From: Synergistaceae bacterium UBA5560
GTDB taxonomy: Bacteria > Synergistota > Synergistia > Synergistales > Aminiphilaceae
DNA length: 46,759 bases
Direction of reading: 5' to 3'
Assembly: GCA_002425685.1 (NCBI GenBank)
Contig: DIMS01000115.1
Location: 76,567 to 123,325, forward strand
Shown: piece after piece, positions 8,147-15,688 of the stretch
Layout of the letters: the number at the start of each line of letters is the position of its first letter
Numbering within the stretch: the first letter of the stretch is position 1
Translations under genes and position numbers: made by a program
The notes under the pieces: model-generated
Database searches by the model: none
The model's input: the letters and a program-made list of their open reading frames with translations, nothing else
Told to the model about the DNA's origin: nothing

Positions 8147-8970
8147 GTGTCTCCGTGCACCCGACGGCGATCGTATCGACAGAGGCCGAACTCGGGGAGA
8201 ACGTGTCTGTAGGTCCCTACTGCATTGTGGATGGTCAGGTCCGCATCGGTTCGGGAACGGTTCTGAACGCTTTTGTCCGGATCCGGAACTTCGTGGAAAT
8301 CGGCGAAGCGTGTCACCTTGAGGAGCATGTGACGCTCGGAGGCGAACCTCAGGATTTCGGTTTCAAGGGTGAAGAGACCTGGGTCCGCATCGGGTCCGGT
8401 GTGGTGTTCCGCGAGAACGTGACGGTACATCGCGCCACGGGAGAGGGAAACAGCACCATCATTGGAGACCGGGCCTACCTCATGGAAGGATCCCACGTAG
8501 GGCACAACGCCCGGGTCGGAAACGACGTGGTGCTCGCGAACAAGGTCGGGCTTGCGGGATATGTCACCGTGGGGGATCGTGCCGTGCTCGGCGGCATGGC
8601 GGGAGTGCACCAGTTCGTCCACATCGGGCGGTTCTGCATGATCGGCGGTCTGTCCAAGATCGTCAAGGACGTTCCTCCCTTCACTATGGCCGACGGCCGT
8701 CCGGCGCGGCTTTTCGGGCTCAACAAGGTCGGGCTGCGACGGAACGGTTTCGATGCCGCCGCGAGGGGGCATCTCCTCTCCCTGTACAAGGAGCTGTATC
8801 AATCGGGTCTCCCCTTCCGCAAGGCCTGTGCCCTTCTGGCAGAAAAAGCCGCAGAGGATTCCTTTGTGGAGGAGATTGCCGCCTTCGTCGCCGCCTCCAA
8901 GCGGGGGCTCACGTCCTGGACGTCTTCGGGGCGCCATTCCGGTGCGGGAGAAAGAAATCTCGATGATTAG
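8143..8970 (+). CDS. lpxA: UDP-N-acetylglucosamine O-acyltransferase LpxA
   Basis: LpxA transfers a 3-hydroxyacyl chain from ACP to UDP-GlcNAc, the first step of lipid A synthesis. The 275-residue product is a left-handed beta-helix of hexapeptide repeats from the N-terminus to about residue 190, followed by a helical C-terminal domain. GSHVGHNARVG contains His121, which matches the catalytic His125 of E. coli. The GGMAGVHQFVHIGRFCMIGG segment is the conserved acyl-site region. The family signature and length are typical. Its last codons overlap the kdsC start. Confidence 0.95.
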   Translation: MSVSVHPTAIVSTEAELGENVSVGPYCIVDGQVRIGSGTVLNAFVRIRNFVEIGEACHLEEHVTLGGEPQDFGFKGEETWVRIGSGVVFRENVTVHRATGEGNSTIIGDRAYLMEGSHVGHNARVGNDVVLANKVGLAGYVTVGDRAVLGGMAGVHQFVHIGRFCMIGGLSKIVKDVPPFTMADGRPARLFGLNKVGLRRNGFDAAARGHLLSLYKELYQSGLPFRKACALLAEKAAEDSFVEEIAAFVAASKRGLTSWTSSGRHSGAGERNLDD

Positions 8971-9499
8971 GCTCTTCGCCCTCGACGTGGACGGAACGCT
9001 CACCGACGGCGGAGTCTGGATGGATGGGGGCGGCAACGAATGGAAGCGCTTCGACATTCAGGATGGCATGGGCATCGTGCGGCTCCGGACCGCCGGTGTG
9101 GAGATCGCCTTTCTCAGCGGTCGCCATTCTGCCGCGACGGCCCAGCGCGCCGCCGATCTCGGCGTGGAGCGGTGCGTCAACGGAGTGCTGGAAAAGCTTC
9201 CCGTCCTGTGCCGGATCGCGGACGAGCTGGGCCTTGCGCCTGAAGAAGTGGCGTTCGTTGGAGACGATGTGAACGACATCCCCTGCCTGCGCTGGTCCGG
9301 TTTGGGTATCGCCGTGGCGAATGCCCGCCCCGAGGTCAAGCGGAACGTCCGTTTTGTCACGAATGCGGCGGGTGGATTCGGGGCGGTGCGGGAGGCGGCG
9401 GAGCATGTCCTTTTCCTGAATGCGAGGGAGAAAGACGCAGTGGATTCCGCGGGAGGAATCCACGCCGGTTCCGCCCCGGAGGAAACGGAGGAGTGGTGA
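8963..9499 (+). CDS. kdsC: 3-deoxy-D-manno-octulosonate 8-phosphate phosphatase KdsC
   Basis: KdsC dephosphorylates Kdo-8-phosphate to free Kdo. The 178-residue product is a small, capless HAD phosphatase with the DVDGTLTDG motif (nucleophile Asp8, acid/base Asp10), an FLSGRHS motif II and GDDVNDIPCL motif IV. All catalytic residues are visible. ATG at 8963 begins right before the first HAD motif and overlaps the end of lpxA by 8 nt. It is separated from kdsB, kdsA and kdsD, which lie about 9 kb downstream in the same run of genes. Confidence 0.92.
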   Translation: MIRLFALDVDGTLTDGGVWMDGGGNEWKRFDIQDGMGIVRLRTAGVEIAFLSGRHSAATAQRAADLGVERCVNGVLEKLPVLCRIADELGLAPEEVAFVGDDVNDIPCLRWSGLGIAVANARPEVKRNVRFVTNAAGGFGAVREAAEHVLFLNAREKDAVDSAGGIHAGSAPEETEEW

Positions 9500-10608
9500 G
9501 CATCCTGCGCTGGGGAAGACGGAGGATTCTGGATCGTTATGTCGTCTCGGAGATGCAGAGCGCCTTCGTTTTCGGCATCCTCATCTTTACTGTTCTCTTT
9601 GTCGCCGGGGGCGTTCTCTTCGAAATCGCGGACCTCATCATCGAGCGGGGTGTCTCTCTGTGGGTGGTGGTGCGGTTGTTTCTGTACAGGCTTCCCTCGG
9701 TGGTGGTGGTGGTCATTCCGCTCGCGTCGCTCCTGGCCACGCTGCTTACCTTCGGACGGCTCTCCGCATCGAGTGAGCTCGTGGCTTTGAAGGCGGCGGG
9801 GGTTTCCTTCCAGCGCATTCTCCGCCCGGTATCCTTCGCCGCCGTTGTGGTGGCGCTGGGAACGCAGCTTTTCAACGAGACGTTGGTTCCGCTGAGCAAC
9901 CTCGCGGGAGAGCATCTCATGCGCTTCGAGGTGTTGCAGCAGCGTCCCTCGCTCATCAAGGAGCGGATCTTTCTCCGCGAGGAGGAAGATGGGGAATTGA
10001 AGCGCGTGGTGTACATCACGAAGCTGAAGCCCCGGGCCGGGACGATGGAACAGGTTCTCGTCCAGGAGTTCGGCAAGGGACGGCTCGAGCGGATTCTCTC
10101 CGCCGAAAAGGGGTTTTGGCAGGATGGAATCTGGGTTCTCGAGGACGGAAAGATCTTCGAGGTCGCTCCGAGCGGTTCCGTGGCGCTGCTTCTCACCTTC
10201 GAGCGGCAGACCGTGCCGCTCCGGCTCTCTCCGGAGGAGATGGAGCGGAGCAGCAGGGATCCCGACAACATGGGACTCACGGAGATCCTGGAACAGCTCC
10301 GCATCGTCACGGCTCAGGGAGGCGATGTCCGTCCCTTGTGGGTTTCCTTCCACATGCGTCTCGCCTTTCCCTGGGCGTGTGTCGTGCTCGCCATCGTCGG
10401 TGCCGCTCTGGGGGTGCGTCCCCACCGAAGCGGTACGAGTGTCGGTGTGGGAATGAGCATTCTCGTGGCCTTCGCCTTTTATGTGGTCATGTCCTTTTCC
10501 AGGGCGTTCGCCCAGGCTGGACATCTCCCCGTGGCGCTTGGCGCCTGGCTTCCGAACGTACTCTTCCTCCTTCTGGGAGGACTGCTCGCCGCCCGGGCGA
10601 ATCGATGA
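9493..10608 (+). CDS. LPS export permease of the LptF/LptG (YjgP/YjgQ) family
   Basis: LptF and LptG form the membrane part of the LptB2FG transporter that extracts LPS from the inner membrane and pushes it across the periplasm. The 371-residue product has the family layout. Three N-terminal TM segments lie within about residues 20-125, with LASLLATLLTFGRLSASSELVALKAAG-like sequence split around residue 85. A periplasmic jellyroll-like domain follows (about 130-270), then three C-terminal TM segments. Only one of the two usual permease genes is in the window, so the partner is elsewhere or this one works as a homodimer. Whether it is LptF or LptG cannot be decided. GTG at 9493 or 9496 is the start and overlaps kdsC. 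Confidence 0.85.
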   Translation: MVSILRWGRRRILDRYVVSEMQSAFVFGILIFTVLFVAGGVLFEIADLIIERGVSLWVVVRLFLYRLPSVVVVVIPLASLLATLLTFGRLSASSELVALKAAGVSFQRILRPVSFAAVVVALGTQLFNETLVPLSNLAGEHLMRFEVLQQRPSLIKERIFLREEEDGELKRVVYITKLKPRAGTMEQVLVQEFGKGRLERILSAEKGFWQDGIWVLEDGKIFEVAPSGSVALLLTFERQTVPLRLSPEEMERSSRDPDNMGLTEILEQLRIVTAQGGDVRPLWVSFHMRLAFPWACVVLAIVGAALGVRPHRSGTSVGVGMSILVAFAFYVVMSFSRAFAQAGHLPVALGAWLPNVLFLLLGGLLAARANR

Positions 10609-10622
10609 CGGAGAGGTGTGAC

Positions 10623-11465
10623 ATGGATCAGGTTGTTGCCATGATTGCCGGAGAGGGACTTCTTCCCGTGGAGATCGCCCGGCGGCTCACGGAAGAGGAG
10701 TGCCCGCCGGTGGTCTATTCTCTGCGGGAACAGGTGGGGGCACTGTCGAAATATGCCCTCGACATCGTTCCCGTCAGCAAGATCGCTCTTGCGGATGTCC
10801 TGGAGGACATGCTTCGGCGCGGCGTCCAGCAGGTCATGCTCGCCGGAGCCGTGCCCAAGACCGTCATGTACAAATCCGCCATGATGGACAGGGCGACGAA
10901 AGCCCTTCTCGAAACGCTCTCCGTCAGGGACGACCACACCCTTCTCGCCGCCGTGGTGGCTCACCTGGAGCGGCAGAGTATCACCGTCGTCAGCTATCGG
11001 CATCTCATCGGGGATCTTCTTGCTCCCGAGGGACATGTGGCGGGAAGGGCGCCCACTTCTCGGGAGACGACCGATGCGGAGTACGGCAGGAAAGTGGCGG
11101 CCCGGATCGTTCCCCTTTCCTTCGGACAAACCCTGGTCACCTCCATGGGGGCGGTGGTCGCCGTGGAGGCCATGGAAGGGACGGACGCGACGCTGCTTCG
11201 TGCGGGAAGCCTCTGCCGGGGAGGAACAGTGGTGAAAATGATGCGCCCCGACCAGGACGAGCGGTACGATCTTCCCACAGTGGGCGTACGGACGTTGCGG
11301 ACCATGGCGAGGGCAGGGCTCGGCTGTCTCGCCATCGAGGCGGAGCGCACCATCATCCTCGAACGGGAATCCTTTGCCGAGACAGCCCGTGAAGAAGGAG
11401 TCTCCGTGATCGGAATCCGTCACGACCCCTTGCCTCCGGAGGATGTGGCGTGTCCGTCTTCCTGA
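10623..11465 (+). CDS. lpxI: UDP-2,3-diacylglucosamine pyrophosphatase LpxI
   Basis: LpxI cleaves UDP-2,3-diacylglucosamine to lipid X and UMP, the step done by LpxH in E. coli. The 280-residue product has the LpxI layout: an N-terminal IAGEGLLPVEIAR stretch, and a C-terminal catalytic half with TDAEYGRKVAARIVPLSFGQTLV and the MEGTDATLLRAG motif, including the conserved acidic and GTD residues. ATG at 10623 has a GGAGAGG site 6-7 nt upstream; an earlier in-frame ATG at 10605 overlaps the permease stop and lacks one. It sits immediately before lpxB, the next enzyme of the pathway. Confidence 0.9.
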   Translation: MDQVVAMIAGEGLLPVEIARRLTEEECPPVVYSLREQVGALSKYALDIVPVSKIALADVLEDMLRRGVQQVMLAGAVPKTVMYKSAMMDRATKALLETLSVRDDHTLLAAVVAHLERQSITVVSYRHLIGDLLAPEGHVAGRAPTSRETTDAEYGRKVAARIVPLSFGQTLVTSMGAVVAVEAMEGTDATLLRAGSLCRGGTVVKMMRPDQDERYDLPTVGVRTLRTMARAGLGCLAIEAERTIILERESFAETAREEGVSVIGIRHDPLPPEDVACPSS

Positions 11466-12652
11466 GTTGCGGCGAAGCCTCGGGAGACCTTCTGGCTGCG
11501 GCCTGCATCCGGGGCTTTGCTGAAGAGGGATGTGGGGGACCTTTCTGGGGCATGCTCGGTCCCGAGAGTCGCCGTGCCGGAGGAGTTGCCTGCGCCGACT
11601 ACGGAGCATTGCACCTTCTGGGTATTTCCGAGGCGATCCGTGCCGTTCCCAGACTGTTGCGGTTGCGGGACACTCTCGTCGAGGCCATTCTCCGGGAGCG
11701 CCCCGCGGCGGTGGTTCTCGTGGACAGCCCGGATTTCCATCTCCCCCTGGCGAAGCGTCTTTCGGAAAGAGGATACAGGGGATACGTTCACTACATCGCG
11801 CCTCCGACGGTCTGGGCGTGGCGGCGGAGCCGGAGCGAGCTGCTTCGGCGTTACGTGCACCGCTGTTTCCCTCTCTTCGCCTTCGAGAACGCTTTTCTGA
11901 ACGCCCAGGGTGTGCGCAGTTCCTTTCTCGGTCATCCCCTCCTCGACGAAAACTGGACCTCCCGGCGGGCCTCCACGCCGCTGCGAAAAGTGGTGCTGCT
12001 TCCGGGGAGCAGAAAGAGCGAGGTGGAGCGTCTTCTTCCCGTGTTGCTCCAGGTGGCGGAAGAACTTCGGAGAAAGGGTGCGGAACCCCTCGTCTCCGTG
12101 GCACCGGCCCTTTCGGGAGTGGTCCGCCGTCGTCTTGCCGACGCCTGCCGGGAAATCGGATTGTCCGGAACGCTTTCCCGGGAGGGAGAGCCTGCGGTGT
12201 TCCGGGTCAAGACCGGCTCGTCCGCCGTGCCAGGAGATTCTTCCCGGTGGAGTGCCCGGGCGTTGTTGGCCGAGGCGGACGCGGCGGTGGGTGCCTGTGG
12301 AACCGTTGCGGTGGAGGCATTGCTGCAGAGGCGCTTCATGGTCGTCCTCTACAAGGGATCCTGGATTTCGAACCTGGTGTATCGTACGTGCGTCCGTACT
12401 CCCTTTGTGGCTGTGCCGAATCTCCTCTGCGAAAGGGAGGCCTATCCCGAATTGCTTCAGGACGAGGTACACCCCGAAAGAATTCTCGAGGTGCTCGATC
12501 AGTGGAACTCCGGGGCGGACGTGCGGAAGACCGTGAATTCGCTGCTGGAGCGAGGACGTGCCCTTCTGGGGCGTCCCGGCGCGGCACGGTTCTGGGCCCG
12601 GACGATGTTGGGGGATCTCCGCGTATGTTCCGCAGCGCGCTTCTCCTCGTAA
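11450..12652 (+). CDS. lpxB: Lipid-A-disaccharide synthase LpxB
   Basis: LpxB joins lipid X to UDP-2,3-diacylglucosamine to form the lipid A disaccharide. The 400-residue product is a GT-B fold enzyme of family GT19. It has SCGEASGD at the N-terminus, the APPTVWAWRRSR motif, GHPLLDE near residue 165, LPGSRKSEVERLLPV near 185 and a GTVAVEALL donor-site motif near 285. The order and spacing match canonical LpxB. GTG at 11450 overlaps lpxI by 16 nt. The start of the next gene overlaps its end by 28 nt. Confidence 0.92.
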   Translation: MSVFLSCGEASGDLLAAACIRGFAEEGCGGPFWGMLGPESRRAGGVACADYGALHLLGISEAIRAVPRLLRLRDTLVEAILRERPAAVVLVDSPDFHLPLAKRLSERGYRGYVHYIAPPTVWAWRRSRSELLRRYVHRCFPLFAFENAFLNAQGVRSSFLGHPLLDENWTSRRASTPLRKVVLLPGSRKSEVERLLPVLLQVAEELRRKGAEPLVSVAPALSGVVRRRLADACREIGLSGTLSREGEPAVFRVKTGSSAVPGDSSRWSARALLAEADAAVGACGTVAVEALLQRRFMVVLYKGSWISNLVYRTCVRTPFVAVPNLLCEREAYPELLQDEVHPERILEVLDQWNSGADVRKTVNSLLERGRALLGRPGAARFWARTMLGDLRVCSAARFSS

Positions 12653-13833
12653 ATGGTCCGGGAGAACTCTGGGGGTGGGCGAGACCTCTCCTCGTCGAGC
12701 TGCAGCGACGCAAGGTCCACGTGGCGGTTCGCCTGCTTCCCTGCCAGTTTGCCTCGGGAAGGGAACGCGCTGCACTGGAGAATTTCCCCGGTCTCCATGT
12801 CACCGGTCCCGGAGGCGTCCTTGCCACACTGCTCGCCCGGGAAGAGCACACCGCCGTCTCTGCGGGGATGCCGCCTCCGGAGGTCCTCTACCAGATGGGA
12901 GGAGACCTCTGGATGGGGCGTGCGCTGGCGAAGCGCTTTCACGTTCCCCTGGTGACGTACGCCTATGCCCCCAAGAAGAGCATGCGGGACTGTGCGCTGG
13001 CCTGCACGGCCTTTGCGGAGATGCTTCCGGCGTTCCATCGGGCGGGAATTTCACCACGTCTCGTGGGAGACCTTGTGAAGGATGCACTTCGGTTGGATTT
13101 GGATGTGGCGCAGGGGACCGTTTCTCCCTGGAGGAGGGGGAGTGCCTTCCGGATCGTTCTTTTTCCGGGGAGCCGTCCCGCCATCCGAAACGCCGCCAGG
13201 ACGTTTCTCCGAAGGACCGTGGAACATCTGGAAAGACGTGCCGGGCCGCTGGATGTGGTGACGCTCCTCTCTCCTTTCGCGGAGGGGGAAGAGTTCGCGG
13301 CCTGGGAGAACGAAGGGCTTTCTCCCGTTGCCGCAGGGGCAGGGACGGTGCTTCCCGAGGCACATCTCGCCCTTACGCAGCCGGGGACCAACACGATGGA
13401 ACTGCTCCATACGGGAACACCGGCGCTTGTGGCGGTTCCGGAGGAGTTCTTCTCCGTGGTTCCTCTCGCGGGGGTTGCGGGACTGCTCGGACGCACGCCC
13501 TTCGTGGGGAAGATACTCCGGAAACACGCTCTTTCAAGGTTGGCGAAGGCCTTGCCTTTTCTCGCCTGGCCGAATCGTCTCGCCGGCAGAGAGATTCTTC
13601 CGGAGCTCATCGGAGCGGTGACACCGGAACGACTTGGAGAGGCTGCGGCATCACTCTTGGAGGACCGGGCACGCCTCGGGACGATCAGAGAAGAGCTGTG
13701 CGCCCTGGAAGGGCGCTGTGACGTCCCGGGGGAACGCGGTGCAGCCGTGCGTCTGGTCGATCTGACGGAAGAACTTCTTTCCCGGGGGACATTGCGGGAA
13801 AGAACGACGAATCTTCCGCAACGGCAAGAGTGA
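12625..13833 (+). CDS. LpxB-like GT-B protein (paralogue of unknown role)
   Basis: This 402-residue protein shares the GT-B plan of LpxB but not its signatures. It starts with LLVNGPGELWGWARPLL, which replaces SCGEASGD. It carries LFPGSRPAIRNAART where LpxB has its LPGSR motif, and ends with a QPGTNTMELLHTGTPALVAVP donor-site-like motif. The APPTVWAW motif of LpxB is missing. Proteins of this kind are known, without assigned function, in some other diderm lineages such as cyanobacteria (my recollection of the family). The gene overlaps lpxB by 28 nt and precedes msbA, so a role in lipid A disaccharide or Kdo-lipid modification is inferred. ATG at 12625 is the first start giving the GT-B N-terminus. 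Confidence 0.75.
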   Translation: MFRSALLLVNGPGELWGWARPLLVELQRRKVHVAVRLLPCQFASGRERAALENFPGLHVTGPGGVLATLLAREEHTAVSAGMPPPEVLYQMGGDLWMGRALAKRFHVPLVTYAYAPKKSMRDCALACTAFAEMLPAFHRAGISPRLVGDLVKDALRLDLDVAQGTVSPWRRGSAFRIVLFPGSRPAIRNAARTFLRRTVEHLERRAGPLDVVTLLSPFAEGEEFAAWENEGLSPVAAGAGTVLPEAHLALTQPGTNTMELLHTGTPALVAVPEEFFSVVPLAGVAGLLGRTPFVGKILRKHALSRLAKALPFLAWPNRLAGREILPELIGAVTPERLGEAAASLLEDRARLGTIREELCALEGRCDVPGERGAAVRLVDLTEELLSRGTLRERTTNLPQRQE

Positions 13834-13933
13834 CCTCCCGGGCGAAGCGGGTCTGGAAGAATGCCTTCCGGAGCGTTGCTCCGATGTGCCCGTGCAGCTT
13901 CCGGATGATTTTCGGCAAGGTGAAGGAGATCTC

Positions 13934-15688
13934 ATGAAGAACACCACCAGGTCGCTCTACCTTCGACTTCTCGCCTATGCAAGGCCCTACGGACGGCGCA
14001 TTGGTGCCGCCGTGGCGTGCATGGTTCTCGCCTCGCTCTTCGGCGTGGTGCCGCCCTGGCTTCTCAAGAACGTGGTGGACGACGTGCTCATCGGGCGCCA
14101 CACGGGAACGCTCAATCTCCTCAGCGCGGGCATCGTTTTGCTCTATTTCGGAAAGGCCGTGTTCGCCTACGGCCAGCGCTATCTCATGACCTGGGTGGGG
14201 CAACGGGTCATTCTGGATATTCGGGTGCTCCTCTACGACCACATCCAGCGCATGTCCCTCTCCTACATTCACGGAAAACGAGTGGGAGAACTGCTCTCGC
14301 GCATCACCAACGACGTGAATGTGCTCCAGGACATGGTCACCTCCGTTGTAGTGGACCTCGTCGTCCAGGGTGTTACCTTTCTGGGTATGCTCGGCTTCCT
14401 CCTCTACATAAACTGGAGATTGACTCTGGTGACCTTCGCGATTCTTCCCGTGGCGGCTCTTGTGATCGAGCGGACATCGAAATATCTGCGCAAAGTGGGA
14501 CACGAGGTGCAGGAGCAGTTTGCCCGGGTGGCGGCCATTGCCCAGGAAGCGCTTTCCAGTCTGCGCATCGTGCATTCCTTCGTCACCGAGGAGGAGGAGT
14601 TGCGACGGTTCCGCCTGCAGAACCAGGCGAACTTCAGCGCTCTCATGCGGGGGACCCAGGCTTTCGCCGTGCTCGACGGTGCCGTGGAGGTCGTGCTCGT
14701 GACGGCCCTGGCGTTTATCCTGTGGCTCGGAGGGCGGGATGTCATCTCCGGCGAGCTCACTCCGGGGGAACTCATCGCTTTTCTCGGATATCTCGGATTC
14801 ATGGTGCAGCCCATCCGCGTTCTCACCCGGCTGGTGAGCCGCATTCAGCAGGCTCTCGCCGCGGCGGAGCGCATCTTCGAAATTCTGGACAAACCGGCGG
14901 AGATAGCCTCTCCGCCGGGAGCGATCGTTCCGGAGCGCCTTCGGGGCGAGGTGGTCTTCGAGGACGTGCATTTCGCCTACGAGTCGGGACAGTGGGTTCT
15001 GCGGGGCATCGATTTTCATGTGAACCCCGGGGAGATGATCGCCCTGGTGGGGCCGACCGGGGGCGGCAAGACAACCCTGTCGGATTTGATCCCCCGTTTC
15101 TACGATCCCCAAAAGGGGCGCGTGCTCGTGGACGGCGAGGACGTGCGGCGACTGCACCTTCCATCCCTGCGGAGACAAATCGGCATCGTACCCCAGGACC
15201 CGGTTCTGCTGAAGGGAAGCATCGCCTTCAACATCGGCTACGGCTGTCCCGATGTGGATCCGGAGCATCTCTGCGCCGCCGCCCGCATCGCGGGCATCCA
15301 CGACTATATCGTCTCCCTTCCGCAAGGATACGAGACGGAGGTAGGCGAGCGGGGAGTTCTCCTCAGCGGAGGACAGCGCCAGCGCATCGCCATCGCCAGG
15401 GCCATTGTACGGGACCCGCGCATCCTCATTCTGGACGAGGCCACCTCCTCTCTGGACTCGGAGGTGGAACATCTCATTCAGGAAGCGCTCTCCGGGGCGA
15501 TGGAGGGGCGCACATCCCTGGTCATTGCCCACCGCCTTTCCACGGTGGTGCGCGCCGACAGGATCCTCGTCCTCGTGGACGGACGCATCGTGGAGGAGGG
15601 GGCCCACGAGGCGCTGTTGCGACGGGATGGGGCTTATGCGAAGCTCTTTGCGCTCCAGTTCGGAGGAGGCAATGGGTCGGCTTCTTGA
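13934..15688 (+). CDS. msbA: Lipid A export ABC transporter MsbA
   Basis: MsbA flips core-lipid A across the inner membrane using ATP. The 584-residue half-transporter has an N-terminal six-helix membrane domain (about residues 15-310) followed by the nucleotide-binding domain. That domain has the Walker A motif GPTGGGKTT (about 372-380), an LSGGQRQRIAIARA signature (about 477), the Walker B/D-loop ILDEATSSLDSE and an H-loop AHRLST. ATG at 13934 is preceded by AAGGAG at a good distance; the in-frame GTG at 13886 is not. Its place between lpxB-like and lpxK genes, with the lpxK start overlapping its end by 17 nt, favours MsbA over a general drug exporter. Confidence 0.9.
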   Translation: MKNTTRSLYLRLLAYARPYGRRIGAAVACMVLASLFGVVPPWLLKNVVDDVLIGRHTGTLNLLSAGIVLLYFGKAVFAYGQRYLMTWVGQRVILDIRVLLYDHIQRMSLSYIHGKRVGELLSRITNDVNVLQDMVTSVVVDLVVQGVTFLGMLGFLLYINWRLTLVTFAILPVAALVIERTSKYLRKVGHEVQEQFARVAAIAQEALSSLRIVHSFVTEEEELRRFRLQNQANFSALMRGTQAFAVLDGAVEVVLVTALAFILWLGGRDVISGELTPGELIAFLGYLGFMVQPIRVLTRLVSRIQQALAAAERIFEILDKPAEIASPPGAIVPERLRGEVVFEDVHFAYESGQWVLRGIDFHVNPGEMIALVGPTGGGKTTLSDLIPRFYDPQKGRVLVDGEDVRRLHLPSLRRQIGIVPQDPVLLKGSIAFNIGYGCPDVDPEHLCAAARIAGIHDYIVSLPQGYETEVGERGVLLSGGQRQRIAIARAIVRDPRILILDEATSSLDSEVEHLIQEALSGAMEGRTSLVIAHRLSTVVRADRILVLVDGRIVEEGAHEALLRRDGAYAKLFALQFGGGNGSAS

